Shown here piece by piece: positions 16,186 to 23,524 of a stretch of DNA of 32,490 nucleotides. Every line of letters begins with the position of its first letter. Within the stretch, counting starts at the first letter, position 1. Both the position numbers and the translations under genes were made by a program. This stretch comes from CAISGS01 sp044346445. GTDB taxonomy: Bacteria > Pseudomonadota > Alphaproteobacteria > Caulobacterales > Caulobacteraceae. The DNA lies in NCBI GenBank assembly GCA_044346445.1, contig JBIIZD010000015.1:1-32490 (forward strand), written 5' to 3'. The notes beneath the pieces were generated by a model, which made no database searches, was not told the origin of the DNA, and saw only the letters and a list, made by a program, of their open reading frames with translations.

Positions 16186-16216
16186 AATTTGTTCTATAAA
16201 TGTTCCCAAACAAATT
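16186..16216 (+). promoter_or_regulatory. Inverted repeat over the predicted -10 box of the restriction-modification genes
   Basis: AATTTGTT (16186-16193) and AACAAATT (16209-16216) form a perfect eight-base inverted repeat. The 15-base spacer contains TATAAA (16195-16200), the best -10 candidate, with a weak TTTAGC (16172-16177) at 17 bases upstream. A protein bound here would block RNA polymerase, so this is a good operator candidate. The binding protein may be the methyltransferase itself, as known for M.SsoII and M.EcoRII; that is inference. Confidence 0.5.
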
Positions 16217-16234
16217 GCGCTTTGAGATGGTGTT

Positions 16235-17470
16235 ATGGACAGCTTCGCTGACAATTTAAACGAATCGGAACGATCCTTTCCAAACTCGGAAGTCGGTCTA
16301 GATTCTGGCATGGGAACAGATCTTAGTTGGCTCAACAATGGCTCAAACACCTTGAGTGGTGACAGCCTTAAGAAACAAAATCCGCCAAGAAGCCCATCTC
16401 AATTATTTGATTTTATTGATCTTTTCGCAGGCATTGGCGGATTGAGGCGCGGATTTGAATCGATTGGCGGGCGTTGCGTTTTTACCTCCGAATGGGACAA
16501 GTATAGCCAAGCCACATACAAGGCCAATTTTCCTAATGACCTTCATGAGATCGCCGGCGACATCACCAAAATCGACGCGTGCGATATTCCAAGCCATGAC
16601 GTCCTATTGGCTGGCTTTCCATGCCAACCGTTTTCGATTGCCGGTGTTTCAAAAAAGAACGCCTTAAACCGCCCCCACGGTTTCGCATGCGACACCCAAG
16701 GCACACTCTTTTTTGATGTTGCCAGAATTATCGCCTATCATAAGCCAAAGGCGTTTTTGCTGGAAAATGTTCGCAACCTCGTTAGCCATGACAAGGGCCG
16801 CACTTTTGAGGTCATGCAAAAAGTGCTGACGGAAGAACTTGGCTATCAAATCGATTGGCTGGTCATTGATGCCAAGGGCTGGGTCCCACAACACAGGGAA
16901 CGGATATTCATTGTAGGTTTTAAAGAGAAATCGAAGTTTTCATTTGCAAAGATGAAGGTACCAGCAGCGAATATGGGACCAAAACTACGGTCAATCCTTC
17001 ATCCGGCGGACGGCACAGAGGCACCGGAACTACCATTTACGGTCGGTAACATTGCAAGTGTGTCGCCTCGGTATACTTTGACTGAGAACCTGTGGACCTA
17101 CCTGCAAAACTACGCTGCTAAGCATCGATTGAAAGGCAATGGATTTGGATTTGGCCTTGTGGGACCTGATGATACGGCGCGAACACTTTCAGCGCGCTAT
17201 TTCAAAGATGGTTCCGAAATCCTAATCCAACAAGACGGCAAGGCCCCTCGCCGCTTAACGCCACGCGAGTGCGCGCGTCTAATGGGATTTGATGAACCCA
17301 AAGGTAGCGATTTCAAGATAACCGTGTCCGATACCCAAGCCTATCGCCAGTTTGGCAATTCTGTGGTTGTTCCAGTTGTCAAAGCCGTCGCGAAACACAT
17401 GAAAAAGTCGATTGTTTCAGCGATGGCGGTAGAAAAGAAATTGAGCCCAGCGAGTGCTGAAAAAACTTAA
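16235..17470 (+). CDS. DNA (cytosine-5) methyltransferase, Dcm/EcoRII-like
   Basis: This is the modification enzyme of a type II restriction-modification pair (411 residues). The C5-methyltransferase motifs appear in order: I (FIDLFAGIGG, 60-69), IV with catalytic Cys130 (GFPCQPFS), VI (ENVRN, 177-181), VIII (QHRERIF, 219-225), IX (RLTPRECARLMGF, 340-352) and X (YRQFGNSVVVPV, 370-381). The target-recognition region and motifs IX-X, including GNGFGFG and RTLSARYFKDGSEILI, closely resemble E. coli Dcm, suggesting a CCWGG- or CCNGG-type target. A 57-residue N-terminal extension before motif I is polar and not recognised. The ATG has GAG eight bases upstream. The gene is visibly AT-richer than its neighbours, consistent with recent transfer. 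Confidence 0.95.
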   Translation: MDSFADNLNESERSFPNSEVGLDSGMGTDLSWLNNGSNTLSGDSLKKQNPPRSPSQLFDFIDLFAGIGGLRRGFESIGGRCVFTSEWDKYSQATYKANFPNDLHEIAGDITKIDACDIPSHDVLLAGFPCQPFSIAGVSKKNALNRPHGFACDTQGTLFFDVARIIAYHKPKAFLLENVRNLVSHDKGRTFEVMQKVLTEELGYQIDWLVIDAKGWVPQHRERIFIVGFKEKSKFSFAKMKVPAANMGPKLRSILHPADGTEAPELPFTVGNIASVSPRYTLTENLWTYLQNYAAKHRLKGNGFGFGLVGPDDTARTLSARYFKDGSEILIQQDGKAPRRLTPRECARLMGFDEPKGSDFKITVSDTQAYRQFGNSVVVPVVKAVAKHMKKSIVSAMAVEKKLSPASAEKT

Positions 17471-17499
17471 CCGACAACTCAATCTTTGCGGAATAGGAA

Positions 17500-18471
17500 A
17501 TGGCAGCCATATTGAACTGTTTAATCCCTTCAACCGAATGGGACTGTCCAATTTTCAAGGTATTGGCGCATAACGATACCGGGGCCGCCAAGGGCCATCA
17601 GGGCGGTATTGTTGTCCCGATAGACTTACGCCCATATTTCCCTTGGCTCGAGGAAAATGCCTCCGCAATTGCCCCCACCGAAGACCGCAGAATTGAAGCC
17701 GAGCTGTTTGTTGGCAACACTTACAGCCAAACAGTGAACACCCGTTACCAGTATCAAACTTGGGGCGGCACTCGCAGAGCTGAATCGCGACTGACCGACC
17801 AACTTGGCGCTCTGCGTAACGAGGCAGTGGGCAACGACATTTTAGTTATTCAGCGCAATATGGCGCGGCTCGATTGCTACCGCCTTACGCTGGTCAAACA
17901 ATCTTCTGATCAATTCGCTATAGCAAAAACGTTAACAGGCGAAAGGCGGTGGGGCGTTCTCGAATTAATTAACATGCCAATTTCAGATTCTGATTTGAAA
18001 CGAGCGCAGGAAGAAGAGCAGGCCACGGAAGCTGCGCCCTTTCAGTTGATCGACCCGTCAGCCGAGTTGTCAAGTGCCACGGTCAGGCGCGTGGCCCGCT
18101 CGATAGTGTTCAGGTCTAAAGTGCTTAAACTTTATGAAAAGACTTGCTCAGTTTGCGCCGAGGCTTTGACAACCCCATCGGGTGCAGTTGAAACCGACGC
18201 GGCCCACATTGTTCCGCGCTCGCAAATGGGTGCTGATGACGCTCGAAATGGCATTGCATTGTGCAAGCAACATCATTGGGCCTTCGACAAAGGCTTGTTC
18301 AGCGTAACGGACGACAGAAGTGTAATCGTGCCTGAAACCGTGTCGTCAATTGCACAAAATGTGCGACTGAAGCAGCTGGACGGTCGCGCAATTCGTGAAG
18401 CTGCCGACCCACGCTTTACTGTCCATCCAGACGCTTTTAGATGGCATAGACACCATATCCTGCAAAGTTAG
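17500..18471 (+). CDS. Type II restriction endonuclease: EcoRII-N-like (B3) DNA-binding domain fused to HNH nuclease
   Basis: This is the predicted restriction partner of the preceding methyltransferase (323 residues; 29 bases between the genes; AGGAA before the ATG). The C-terminal HNH domain (about 205-285, HNH_2 type) shows C216xxC219, the catalytic His236 in DAAHIVPRSQ, Asn250 in ARNGIALC, and C255xxH258H259. The N-terminal part (about 15-120) resembles the B3-like effector domain of EcoRII: NDTGAAKGHQGGIVVP (His33) and WGGTRRAESRLT (Arg92, Glu95, Arg97), followed by an ILVIQ strand. That domain reads CCWGG in EcoRII, which fits the Dcm-like methyltransferase. EcoRII itself has a PD-(D/E)XK nuclease, so this domain pairing is unusual. 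The HNH domain is certain; the B3 assignment is by motif recognition. Confidence 0.82.
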   Translation: MAAILNCLIPSTEWDCPIFKVLAHNDTGAAKGHQGGIVVPIDLRPYFPWLEENASAIAPTEDRRIEAELFVGNTYSQTVNTRYQYQTWGGTRRAESRLTDQLGALRNEAVGNDILVIQRNMARLDCYRLTLVKQSSDQFAIAKTLTGERRWGVLELINMPISDSDLKRAQEEEQATEAAPFQLIDPSAELSSATVRRVARSIVFRSKVLKLYEKTCSVCAEALTTPSGAVETDAAHIVPRSQMGADDARNGIALCKQHHWAFDKGLFSVTDDRSVIVPETVSSIAQNVRLKQLDGRAIREAADPRFTVHPDAFRWHRHHILQS

Positions 18472-18507
18472 GCAGACTCGGCCTACCGCCCCCGTCGCCT
18501 CGTCCCC

Positions 18508-20289
18508 CTAAACCTTGATCGGCGGTGTAATGCGGATGTGGAGTTCTTTGAGTTGGCGTTCGCGGACCTCGGAGGGGGCGTTCATCATCAGGTCCTGGCC
18601 TTGCTGGTTCAGCGGGAAGGCGATGACCTCGCGCAGGTTTTGCACACCGGCCAGCAGCATGACAATGCGGTCAATGCCGGGGGCCAGACCACCGTGCGGC
18701 GGCGCGCCATAGCGGAAGGCATTGAGCATGCCGCCAAATTCGGTCTCGACCACATCGGCGCCATAACCGGCAATCTCGAACGCCTTGAGCATGACATCGG
18801 GGCGGTGATTACGGATCGCGCCGGAGCACAGCTCTATGCCATTGCAGACGATGTCATACTGATAGGCCAGTATGTCGAGCGGGTTCATGGTGTTGAGGGC
18901 GTCTAGCTCGCCCTGGGGCATGGAGAAGGGATTGTGCGAGAAATCGACCTTTTTTTCCTCGTCGCTCCATTCATACATGGGGAAATCGACAATCCAACAG
19001 AACTTGAACTGGTTTTCATCGACCAGGCCCAGGTCAAACCCGACCTTGTTACGCGCCGCGCCAGCAAATTTGTAAAATGCATCCGGATCGCCGCCGACAA
19101 AAAAGGCGGCGTCCCCAACCTTGAGGCCCAGTTGCTCGCGAATCGCCTCGGTCCGCTCTGGCCCGATATTCTTGGCAATGGGACCGGCCGCGCCCTCTTC
19201 GCCTTCGCGCCAGAAGATATAGCCCAGGCCCGGCTGGCCCTCCCCCTTGGCCCAGTCATTCATGCGGTCGCAAAAGGCGCGGCTGCCGCCACCGGGCGCA
19301 GGAATAGCCCAGATCGCCGCTTTGGGGTTTTCCAGCATGCCGGCAAACACCTTAAAGCCCGAACCGCGGAACGGCTCTGACACATCGGCCATCTGGATTG
19401 GATTGCGCAGATCAGGCTTGTCGGAGCCATACAGGCGCACGGAGTCGCGATAGGCTATGCGCGGAAACGGATAGGGCGTGACGGTCTTGCCGTTCGCAAA
19501 CTCTTCAAACACCCCATGCAGCACCGGCTCAATCGCGGCGAACACGTCTTCTTGGGTGACAAAGCTCATCTCGACATCGAGTTGATAAAACTCTCCCGGC
19601 GAGCGGTCGGCGCGGGCGTCTTCGTCGCGGAAGCACGGCGCGATCTGGAAATAACGGTCAAAGCCCGCCACCATCAAGAGCTGCTTAAACTGCTGCGGTG
19701 CCTGTGGCAGGGCATAGAACTTGCCCGGATGCAGACGCGACGGCACCAGAAAATCGCGCGCGCCCTCGGGGCTGGATGCCGTCAGAATCGGAGTCTGGAA
19801 CTCGGTAAAGCCCTGGCTGACCATACGTTTACGTACAGAATCAACAACTTGAGAGCGCAAAACAATGTTCTTGTGCAGGCTCTCGCGGCGCAGGTCCAGA
19901 TAACGGTGCTTGAGGCGCAGCTCCTCGGGATAGTCTGGCTCACCAAACACAGGCACAGGCAGTTCCGCCGCTTCAGAAAGGACCTCTATGGCCAGGACCT
20001 GAATCTCGATCTCGCCCGTCGGCAGGCCAGGATTGATCGTCTCAGCGGAGCGGGCCAAGACCTGGCCATCGACGCGAATAACGCTTTCGGCCCTTAGGCG
20101 TGCCACCTGATCAAATCCAGGCGTTTCAGGGCTCAAGACCAGTTGGGTCAGGCCATAATGGTCGCGCAGATCGATAAACATCAGGCCGCCATGGTCGCGC
20201 TTGCGATTAATCCAGCCTGACAAACGAATCGTGCTGGCCGCATCGGCCAAACGAAGGGCACCGCAGGTGTGTGAGCGATAAGCGTGCAT
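18508..20289 (-). CDS. aspS: Aspartyl-tRNA synthetase
   Basis: This class II synthetase charges tRNA-Asp (593 residues). The chosen ATG gives MHAYRSHTCGALR, the usual N-terminus; an in-frame start ten codons upstream is not supported. Visible parts are the OB-fold anticodon-binding domain (about 15-110), motif 2 FRDEDARADRSPGEFYQLDVEMSF, a GAD insertion domain (about 290-420), and motif 3 with the ATP-binding arginine in APGIDRIVMLLAG. Many Alphaproteobacteria use a non-discriminating enzyme together with GatCAB; that cannot be decided here. Its 3' end faces the restriction gene with 36 bases between them. Confidence 0.97.
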   Translation of the reverse strand: MHAYRSHTCGALRLADAASTIRLSGWINRKRDHGGLMFIDLRDHYGLTQLVLSPETPGFDQVARLRAESVIRVDGQVLARSAETINPGLPTGEIEIQVLAIEVLSEAAELPVPVFGEPDYPEELRLKHRYLDLRRESLHKNIVLRSQVVDSVRKRMVSQGFTEFQTPILTASSPEGARDFLVPSRLHPGKFYALPQAPQQFKQLLMVAGFDRYFQIAPCFRDEDARADRSPGEFYQLDVEMSFVTQEDVFAAIEPVLHGVFEEFANGKTVTPYPFPRIAYRDSVRLYGSDKPDLRNPIQMADVSEPFRGSGFKVFAGMLENPKAAIWAIPAPGGGSRAFCDRMNDWAKGEGQPGLGYIFWREGEEGAAGPIAKNIGPERTEAIREQLGLKVGDAAFFVGGDPDAFYKFAGAARNKVGFDLGLVDENQFKFCWIVDFPMYEWSDEEKKVDFSHNPFSMPQGELDALNTMNPLDILAYQYDIVCNGIELCSGAIRNHRPDVMLKAFEIAGYGADVVETEFGGMLNAFRYGAPPHGGLAPGIDRIVMLLAGVQNLREVIAFPLNQQGQDLMMNAPSEVRERQLKELHIRITPPIKV

Positions 20290-20363
20290 AATGTCTTCTT
20301 CTAAACGATACTTGCCCAAATTCAGCGCCCGGCGCCATCGAACAATGAGGCGCGGAAGGGCGC

Positions 20364-20384
20364 ATTATCCCAGTGTTTTGTCAA
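20364..20384 (-). promoter_or_regulatory. Candidate aspS promoter
   Basis: On the minus strand TTGACA (plus 20379-20384) is followed ten bases later by GATAAT (plus 20364-20369), which is preceded by TGG as in an extended -10 element. The classical 17-base spacing is not met, so the extended -10 box is probably the main determinant. A start near 20357 would leave a leader of roughly 70 bases before the aspS ATG. Confidence 0.35.
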
Positions 20385-20426
20385 GTTTTCCGCCGCCGGA
20401 CCGACGGCTTTAAACTTGTCCAAAGC

Positions 20427-20448
20427 TTATCCCCGCTTCTGTGGATTC
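20427..20448. promoter_or_regulatory. Pair of degenerate DnaA boxes upstream of hdaA
   Basis: TTATCCCCG (20427-20435) and TGTGGATTC (20440-20448, opposite orientation) each match the DnaA box TTATCCACA at seven of nine positions and face each other. They lie about 100 bases before the hdaA start. In Caulobacter, hdaA transcription is directly activated by DnaA, so functional boxes are expected here. The individual matches are weak. Confidence 0.4.
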
Positions 20449-20541
20449 TTTTCCATCCTGAAAAGCGATCTTATCAATGGCATAGATCGCCTATTAACCG
20501 CAAATGGCCTAGGATGCGGCGCAATATCGACCATATGGACT

Positions 20542-21222
20542 GTGACCTTGGGCCTGCAACTGCGCCTTGACCTAAACCAGCTTCCCAAGTTTCGGGCGGA
20601 AGACCTTGTAGAGTCACGCTCAAATGCTCAGGCTGTCGCTCAGGTTCGCGCTTGGCCGCACTGGCATGGCGGGTGTCTGGCCCTGATTGGACCAGAGGGC
20701 TGTGGCAAAAGTCACCTGGCCAAGATTTGGCAAGACCAGACGCGCGCGCATCTGTTGCGCACCGATCGCCAGACAGACCTGTCCAGCCTGTCGGGCCAAC
20801 CGGTCCTGATCGATGGTCTGGACGGACAGTTTAGCGACGAGACCCTGTTTCACCTGATCAATATGGCTGGCCTGGCGGGCGGCGGGTTATTGATCACAGC
20901 GCGCACCCTGCCCGCGCTCTGGGCGGTCCAATTGCCCGACCTAGGCTCGCGCCTCAAGGCCCTGCCCACGGTCCAGATTGAAGAGCCAGATGATCTGGTG
21001 CTCGAAGGCGTGCTGAGGCAGTTTTTCCAACAACACAATATTCGGCCGGCGGACGACCTGTTGCCATATCTGCTCAAGCGGATCGAGCGGTCAGTGCCTG
21101 CGGCCCGAAATCTGGTCATGCAACTTGACGCCATGGCCGATACCGAGGGCAAGCCCGTTTCCAAGACCCTTGCGCGACAGTTTTTTGAAATCTTTGACCA
21201 GACCACCGACCTATTTGCCTGA
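20542..21222 (+). CDS. hdaA: HdaA-type regulator of DnaA (DnaA-related ATPase)
   Basis: HdaA works with the replicative sliding clamp to convert DnaA-ATP to DnaA-ADP and prevent re-initiation of replication. With the GTG start at 20542 the protein has 226 residues and begins MTLGLQLRLDLNQ. Residues 6-11 (QLRLDL) match the clamp-binding consensus of Hda N-termini, which supports this start. The ATPase part shows Walker A GPEGCGKS (50-57), a Walker B-like VLIDGLD, and the arginine-rich sensor region SRLKALP. The longer open frame from 20416 adds 42 residues with no family likeness and would absorb the upstream regulatory region. ppk follows after 79 bases. Confidence 0.88.
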   Translation: MTLGLQLRLDLNQLPKFRAEDLVESRSNAQAVAQVRAWPHWHGGCLALIGPEGCGKSHLAKIWQDQTRAHLLRTDRQTDLSSLSGQPVLIDGLDGQFSDETLFHLINMAGLAGGGLLITARTLPALWAVQLPDLGSRLKALPTVQIEEPDDLVLEGVLRQFFQQHNIRPADDLLPYLLKRIERSVPAARNLVMQLDAMADTEGKPVSKTLARQFFEIFDQTTDLFA

Positions 21223-21301
21223 AGGCTTGCCGTCTGCTTGCGGCTCGTCCAAAACCGTAATCAATCAAGGCCTTCGACATAGCCCTATCGCCCTCAACCC
21301 C

Positions 21302-23524
21302 ATGGCGCTTATGACCGACGCAAAAAACACCGTGGTTCCCACAGCGCCTGCAATGGTCGTGACCCATGGGGCGCATCTGGATGAGGCCCTGCTGGCCTCG
21401 CCTGAGCGTTTCTTTAACCGCGAACTGTCTTGGCTAGCGTTTAATCAGCGCGTGATCGAGGAGGCGGAAAATCCCCGCCACCCCCTGCTCGAGCGGCTAA
21501 GGTTTTTGTCGATCTCAGCCAATAATCTCGACGAGTTCTTTATGGTGCGGGTTGCGGGCCTGAAGGGCCAGGTGCGTGAAGGCGTGCGGGTGGTCAGCCA
21601 GGACGGCCTGACCGCGCGCCAGCAGCTGATCCGCGTCAGTGCCGCAGCAGCCGACCTGATGTCCAGCCAACAACGCATCTGGCTCGACCTGAAAAAACAG
21701 CTCGCCGCCGAGGGCCTTAAGGTTCTGGATGAATCCGAGGTTACGAAAGACGACCTTACTTGGCTGGAGCCTGTTTTTAGCAACCAGATCTTTGCCATTC
21801 TGACGCCGCTGGCCATTGATCCGGCCCATCCGTTTCCCTTCTTGCCTAATCTGGGCTTTGCTATGGCCTTGAAGCTCAAGCGTCGCAGCGACGGCAAGGG
21901 CCTTTATGCGCTTTTGCCCATGCCCAGCCAGGTGGCAAGATTTTGGGAACTGCCGGCCAAAAGCGGACGCGGAAAGCGGGTTGAACGGCGATTTATCAAC
22001 CTCGACACCTTCCTATCCCTGTTCACCGATCACCTGTTTCCCGATTGCGAGGTGGTGGCACGGGGCAATTTCCGGCTGGTGCGCGATTCAGATGTGGAAT
22101 TCGAAGAAGAGGCCGAAGACCTTGTGCGCGAATTCGAAGCGCGGCTGAAACAGCGGCGCATGGGGTCTGTCGTCAGGGTCAAGATCGAAAAATCCATGCC
22201 CGACGATCTGCGCGCCTTTATCATCGAAAATCTGCACGCAGAGCCGCAAGACGTGGTGGTGGTGGATGGCATGTTGGGCCTGGCCCAGGTCGCGGCCCTG
22301 ATCACGCCTGACCGCGCTGACCTGAAATTCAAGCCGTTTGAGCCGCGCTTTCCAGAGCGTATCCGCGATCATGGCGGCGACTGTTTTGCCGCCATTCGCG
22401 AAAAGGATATCTTGGTCCACCACCCGTTTGAAAGCTTTGACGTGGTGGTACAGTTCCTGCGTCAGGCCGCAATTGATCCGCAAGTGCTTGCGATCAAACA
22501 GACTCTTTATCGCACATCCAAGGACAGCCCCATAATTGCCGCCCTGATTGAGGCTGCGGAAAACGGAAAAAACGTCACGGCCTTGGTCGAGATCAAGGCG
22601 CGGTTTGACGAAGAAGCCAATATGAAATGGGCCCGCGATCTGGAACGGGCTGGAGTGCATGTGGTGTTTGGCTTTGTTGAATACAAAACCCATGCCAAGC
22701 TATCGATTGTCGTGCGCCGCGAAGGCGGGGGCTTGAAGACCTATTGCCATTTTGGCACCGGCAATTACCACCCGATCACGGCCAAGATCTATACCGACTT
22801 GTCCTTGTTTAGCACCGATGCTGGCTTGGGCCGGGACTCGGGTCGGCTGTTCAATTTCATCACCGGCTATGCCCAGCCTGACCATATGGAAAAACTGTCC
22901 TATTCGCCGATGACGATGAAGACCGACCTCTTGGCCCTGATTGCCCAGGAAGCCGTCAATGCCAAGGCGGGCAAGCCAGCCGCCATCTGGGCCAAGCTAA
23001 ATGCCCTGGTCGACCCGGTCATAATTGATGCGCTTTATCGCGCCAGCCAGTCCGGCGTCAGTATTGACCTGGTCATACGTGGAATTTGTTGTCTAAGGCC
23101 GGGCCTGCAAGGCCTGTCGGAAAACATCCGGGTCAAGAGCATTGTCGGACGCTTCCTTGAGCATGCCCGGATCATCTGCTTTGCCAATGGCGGCCAAATG
23201 CCCAGTGCCCAGAGCCGTGTCTTCATTTCCTCGGCCGACTGGATGCCGCGCAATCTGGACCGGCGTGTAGAGTCTCTGGTCCCAATCGAAAACCCGACCG
23301 TGCATCAACAGGTTCTTGATCAGATCATGGTTGCGAATCTTCGCGATGAGGCTCAGAGCTGGGTTCTGGACCCGCAAGGGGCATATAGCCGGGTTAGCGG
23401 CTGGAACGCCAAGAAGGCCTTTTCTGCGCATGAGTATTTCATGACCAATCCCAGCCTGTCCGGACGTGGACATAAGGCCAAGGATAGGCCAAGAGCCCTG
23501 GATCATGTGGGTCCGCGCCGCTAG
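21302..23524 (+). CDS. ppk1: Polyphosphate kinase 1
   Basis: PPK1 reversibly polymerises the terminal phosphate of ATP into polyphosphate. The protein has 740 residues from the ATG at 21302 (737 from a second ATG at 21311). The N-terminal domain starts at RFFNRELSWLAFNQRVIEEA. The phosphorylated catalytic histidine lies in YKTHAKLSIVVRRE, a second conserved histidine in FLEHARIICFANGG, and the ATP-site segment SSADWMPRNLDRRVE is present. The upstream part of the open frame (from 21125) overlaps hdaA and is not part of the protein. Its 3' end overlaps the ppx start, pairing polyphosphate synthesis with breakdown. Confidence 0.97.
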   Translation: MALMTDAKNTVVPTAPAMVVTHGAHLDEALLASPERFFNRELSWLAFNQRVIEEAENPRHPLLERLRFLSISANNLDEFFMVRVAGLKGQVREGVRVVSQDGLTARQQLIRVSAAAADLMSSQQRIWLDLKKQLAAEGLKVLDESEVTKDDLTWLEPVFSNQIFAILTPLAIDPAHPFPFLPNLGFAMALKLKRRSDGKGLYALLPMPSQVARFWELPAKSGRGKRVERRFINLDTFLSLFTDHLFPDCEVVARGNFRLVRDSDVEFEEEAEDLVREFEARLKQRRMGSVVRVKIEKSMPDDLRAFIIENLHAEPQDVVVVDGMLGLAQVAALITPDRADLKFKPFEPRFPERIRDHGGDCFAAIREKDILVHHPFESFDVVVQFLRQAAIDPQVLAIKQTLYRTSKDSPIIAALIEAAENGKNVTALVEIKARFDEEANMKWARDLERAGVHVVFGFVEYKTHAKLSIVVRREGGGLKTYCHFGTGNYHPITAKIYTDLSLFSTDAGLGRDSGRLFNFITGYAQPDHMEKLSYSPMTMKTDLLALIAQEAVNAKAGKPAAIWAKLNALVDPVIIDALYRASQSGVSIDLVIRGICCLRPGLQGLSENIRVKSIVGRFLEHARIICFANGGQMPSAQSRVFISSADWMPRNLDRRVESLVPIENPTVHQQVLDQIMVANLRDEAQSWVLDPQGAYSRVSGWNAKKAFSAHEYFMTNPSLSGRGHKAKDRPRALDHVGPRR

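Noticed and set aside
16117..16350. 77-codon open frame antisense to the methyltransferase start
   Set aside because: It has no recognisable domain, it overlaps the operator and N-terminal codons of the methyltransferase, and it has no clear ribosome binding site. A small controller protein would be attractive here, but nothing in the translation resembles a helix-turn-helix.
17500..18471. Homing endonuclease or intron-encoded HNH gene
   Set aside because: The gene is directly downstream of a matching methyltransferase and has an EcoRII-like DNA-binding domain, so a restriction enzyme fits better. No intron or intein boundaries were seen.
20416..20541. 42-residue N-terminal extension of HdaA
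   Set aside because: It runs through the region with DnaA-like boxes. The GTG at 20542 places the clamp-binding motif at the N-terminus as in known Hda proteins.
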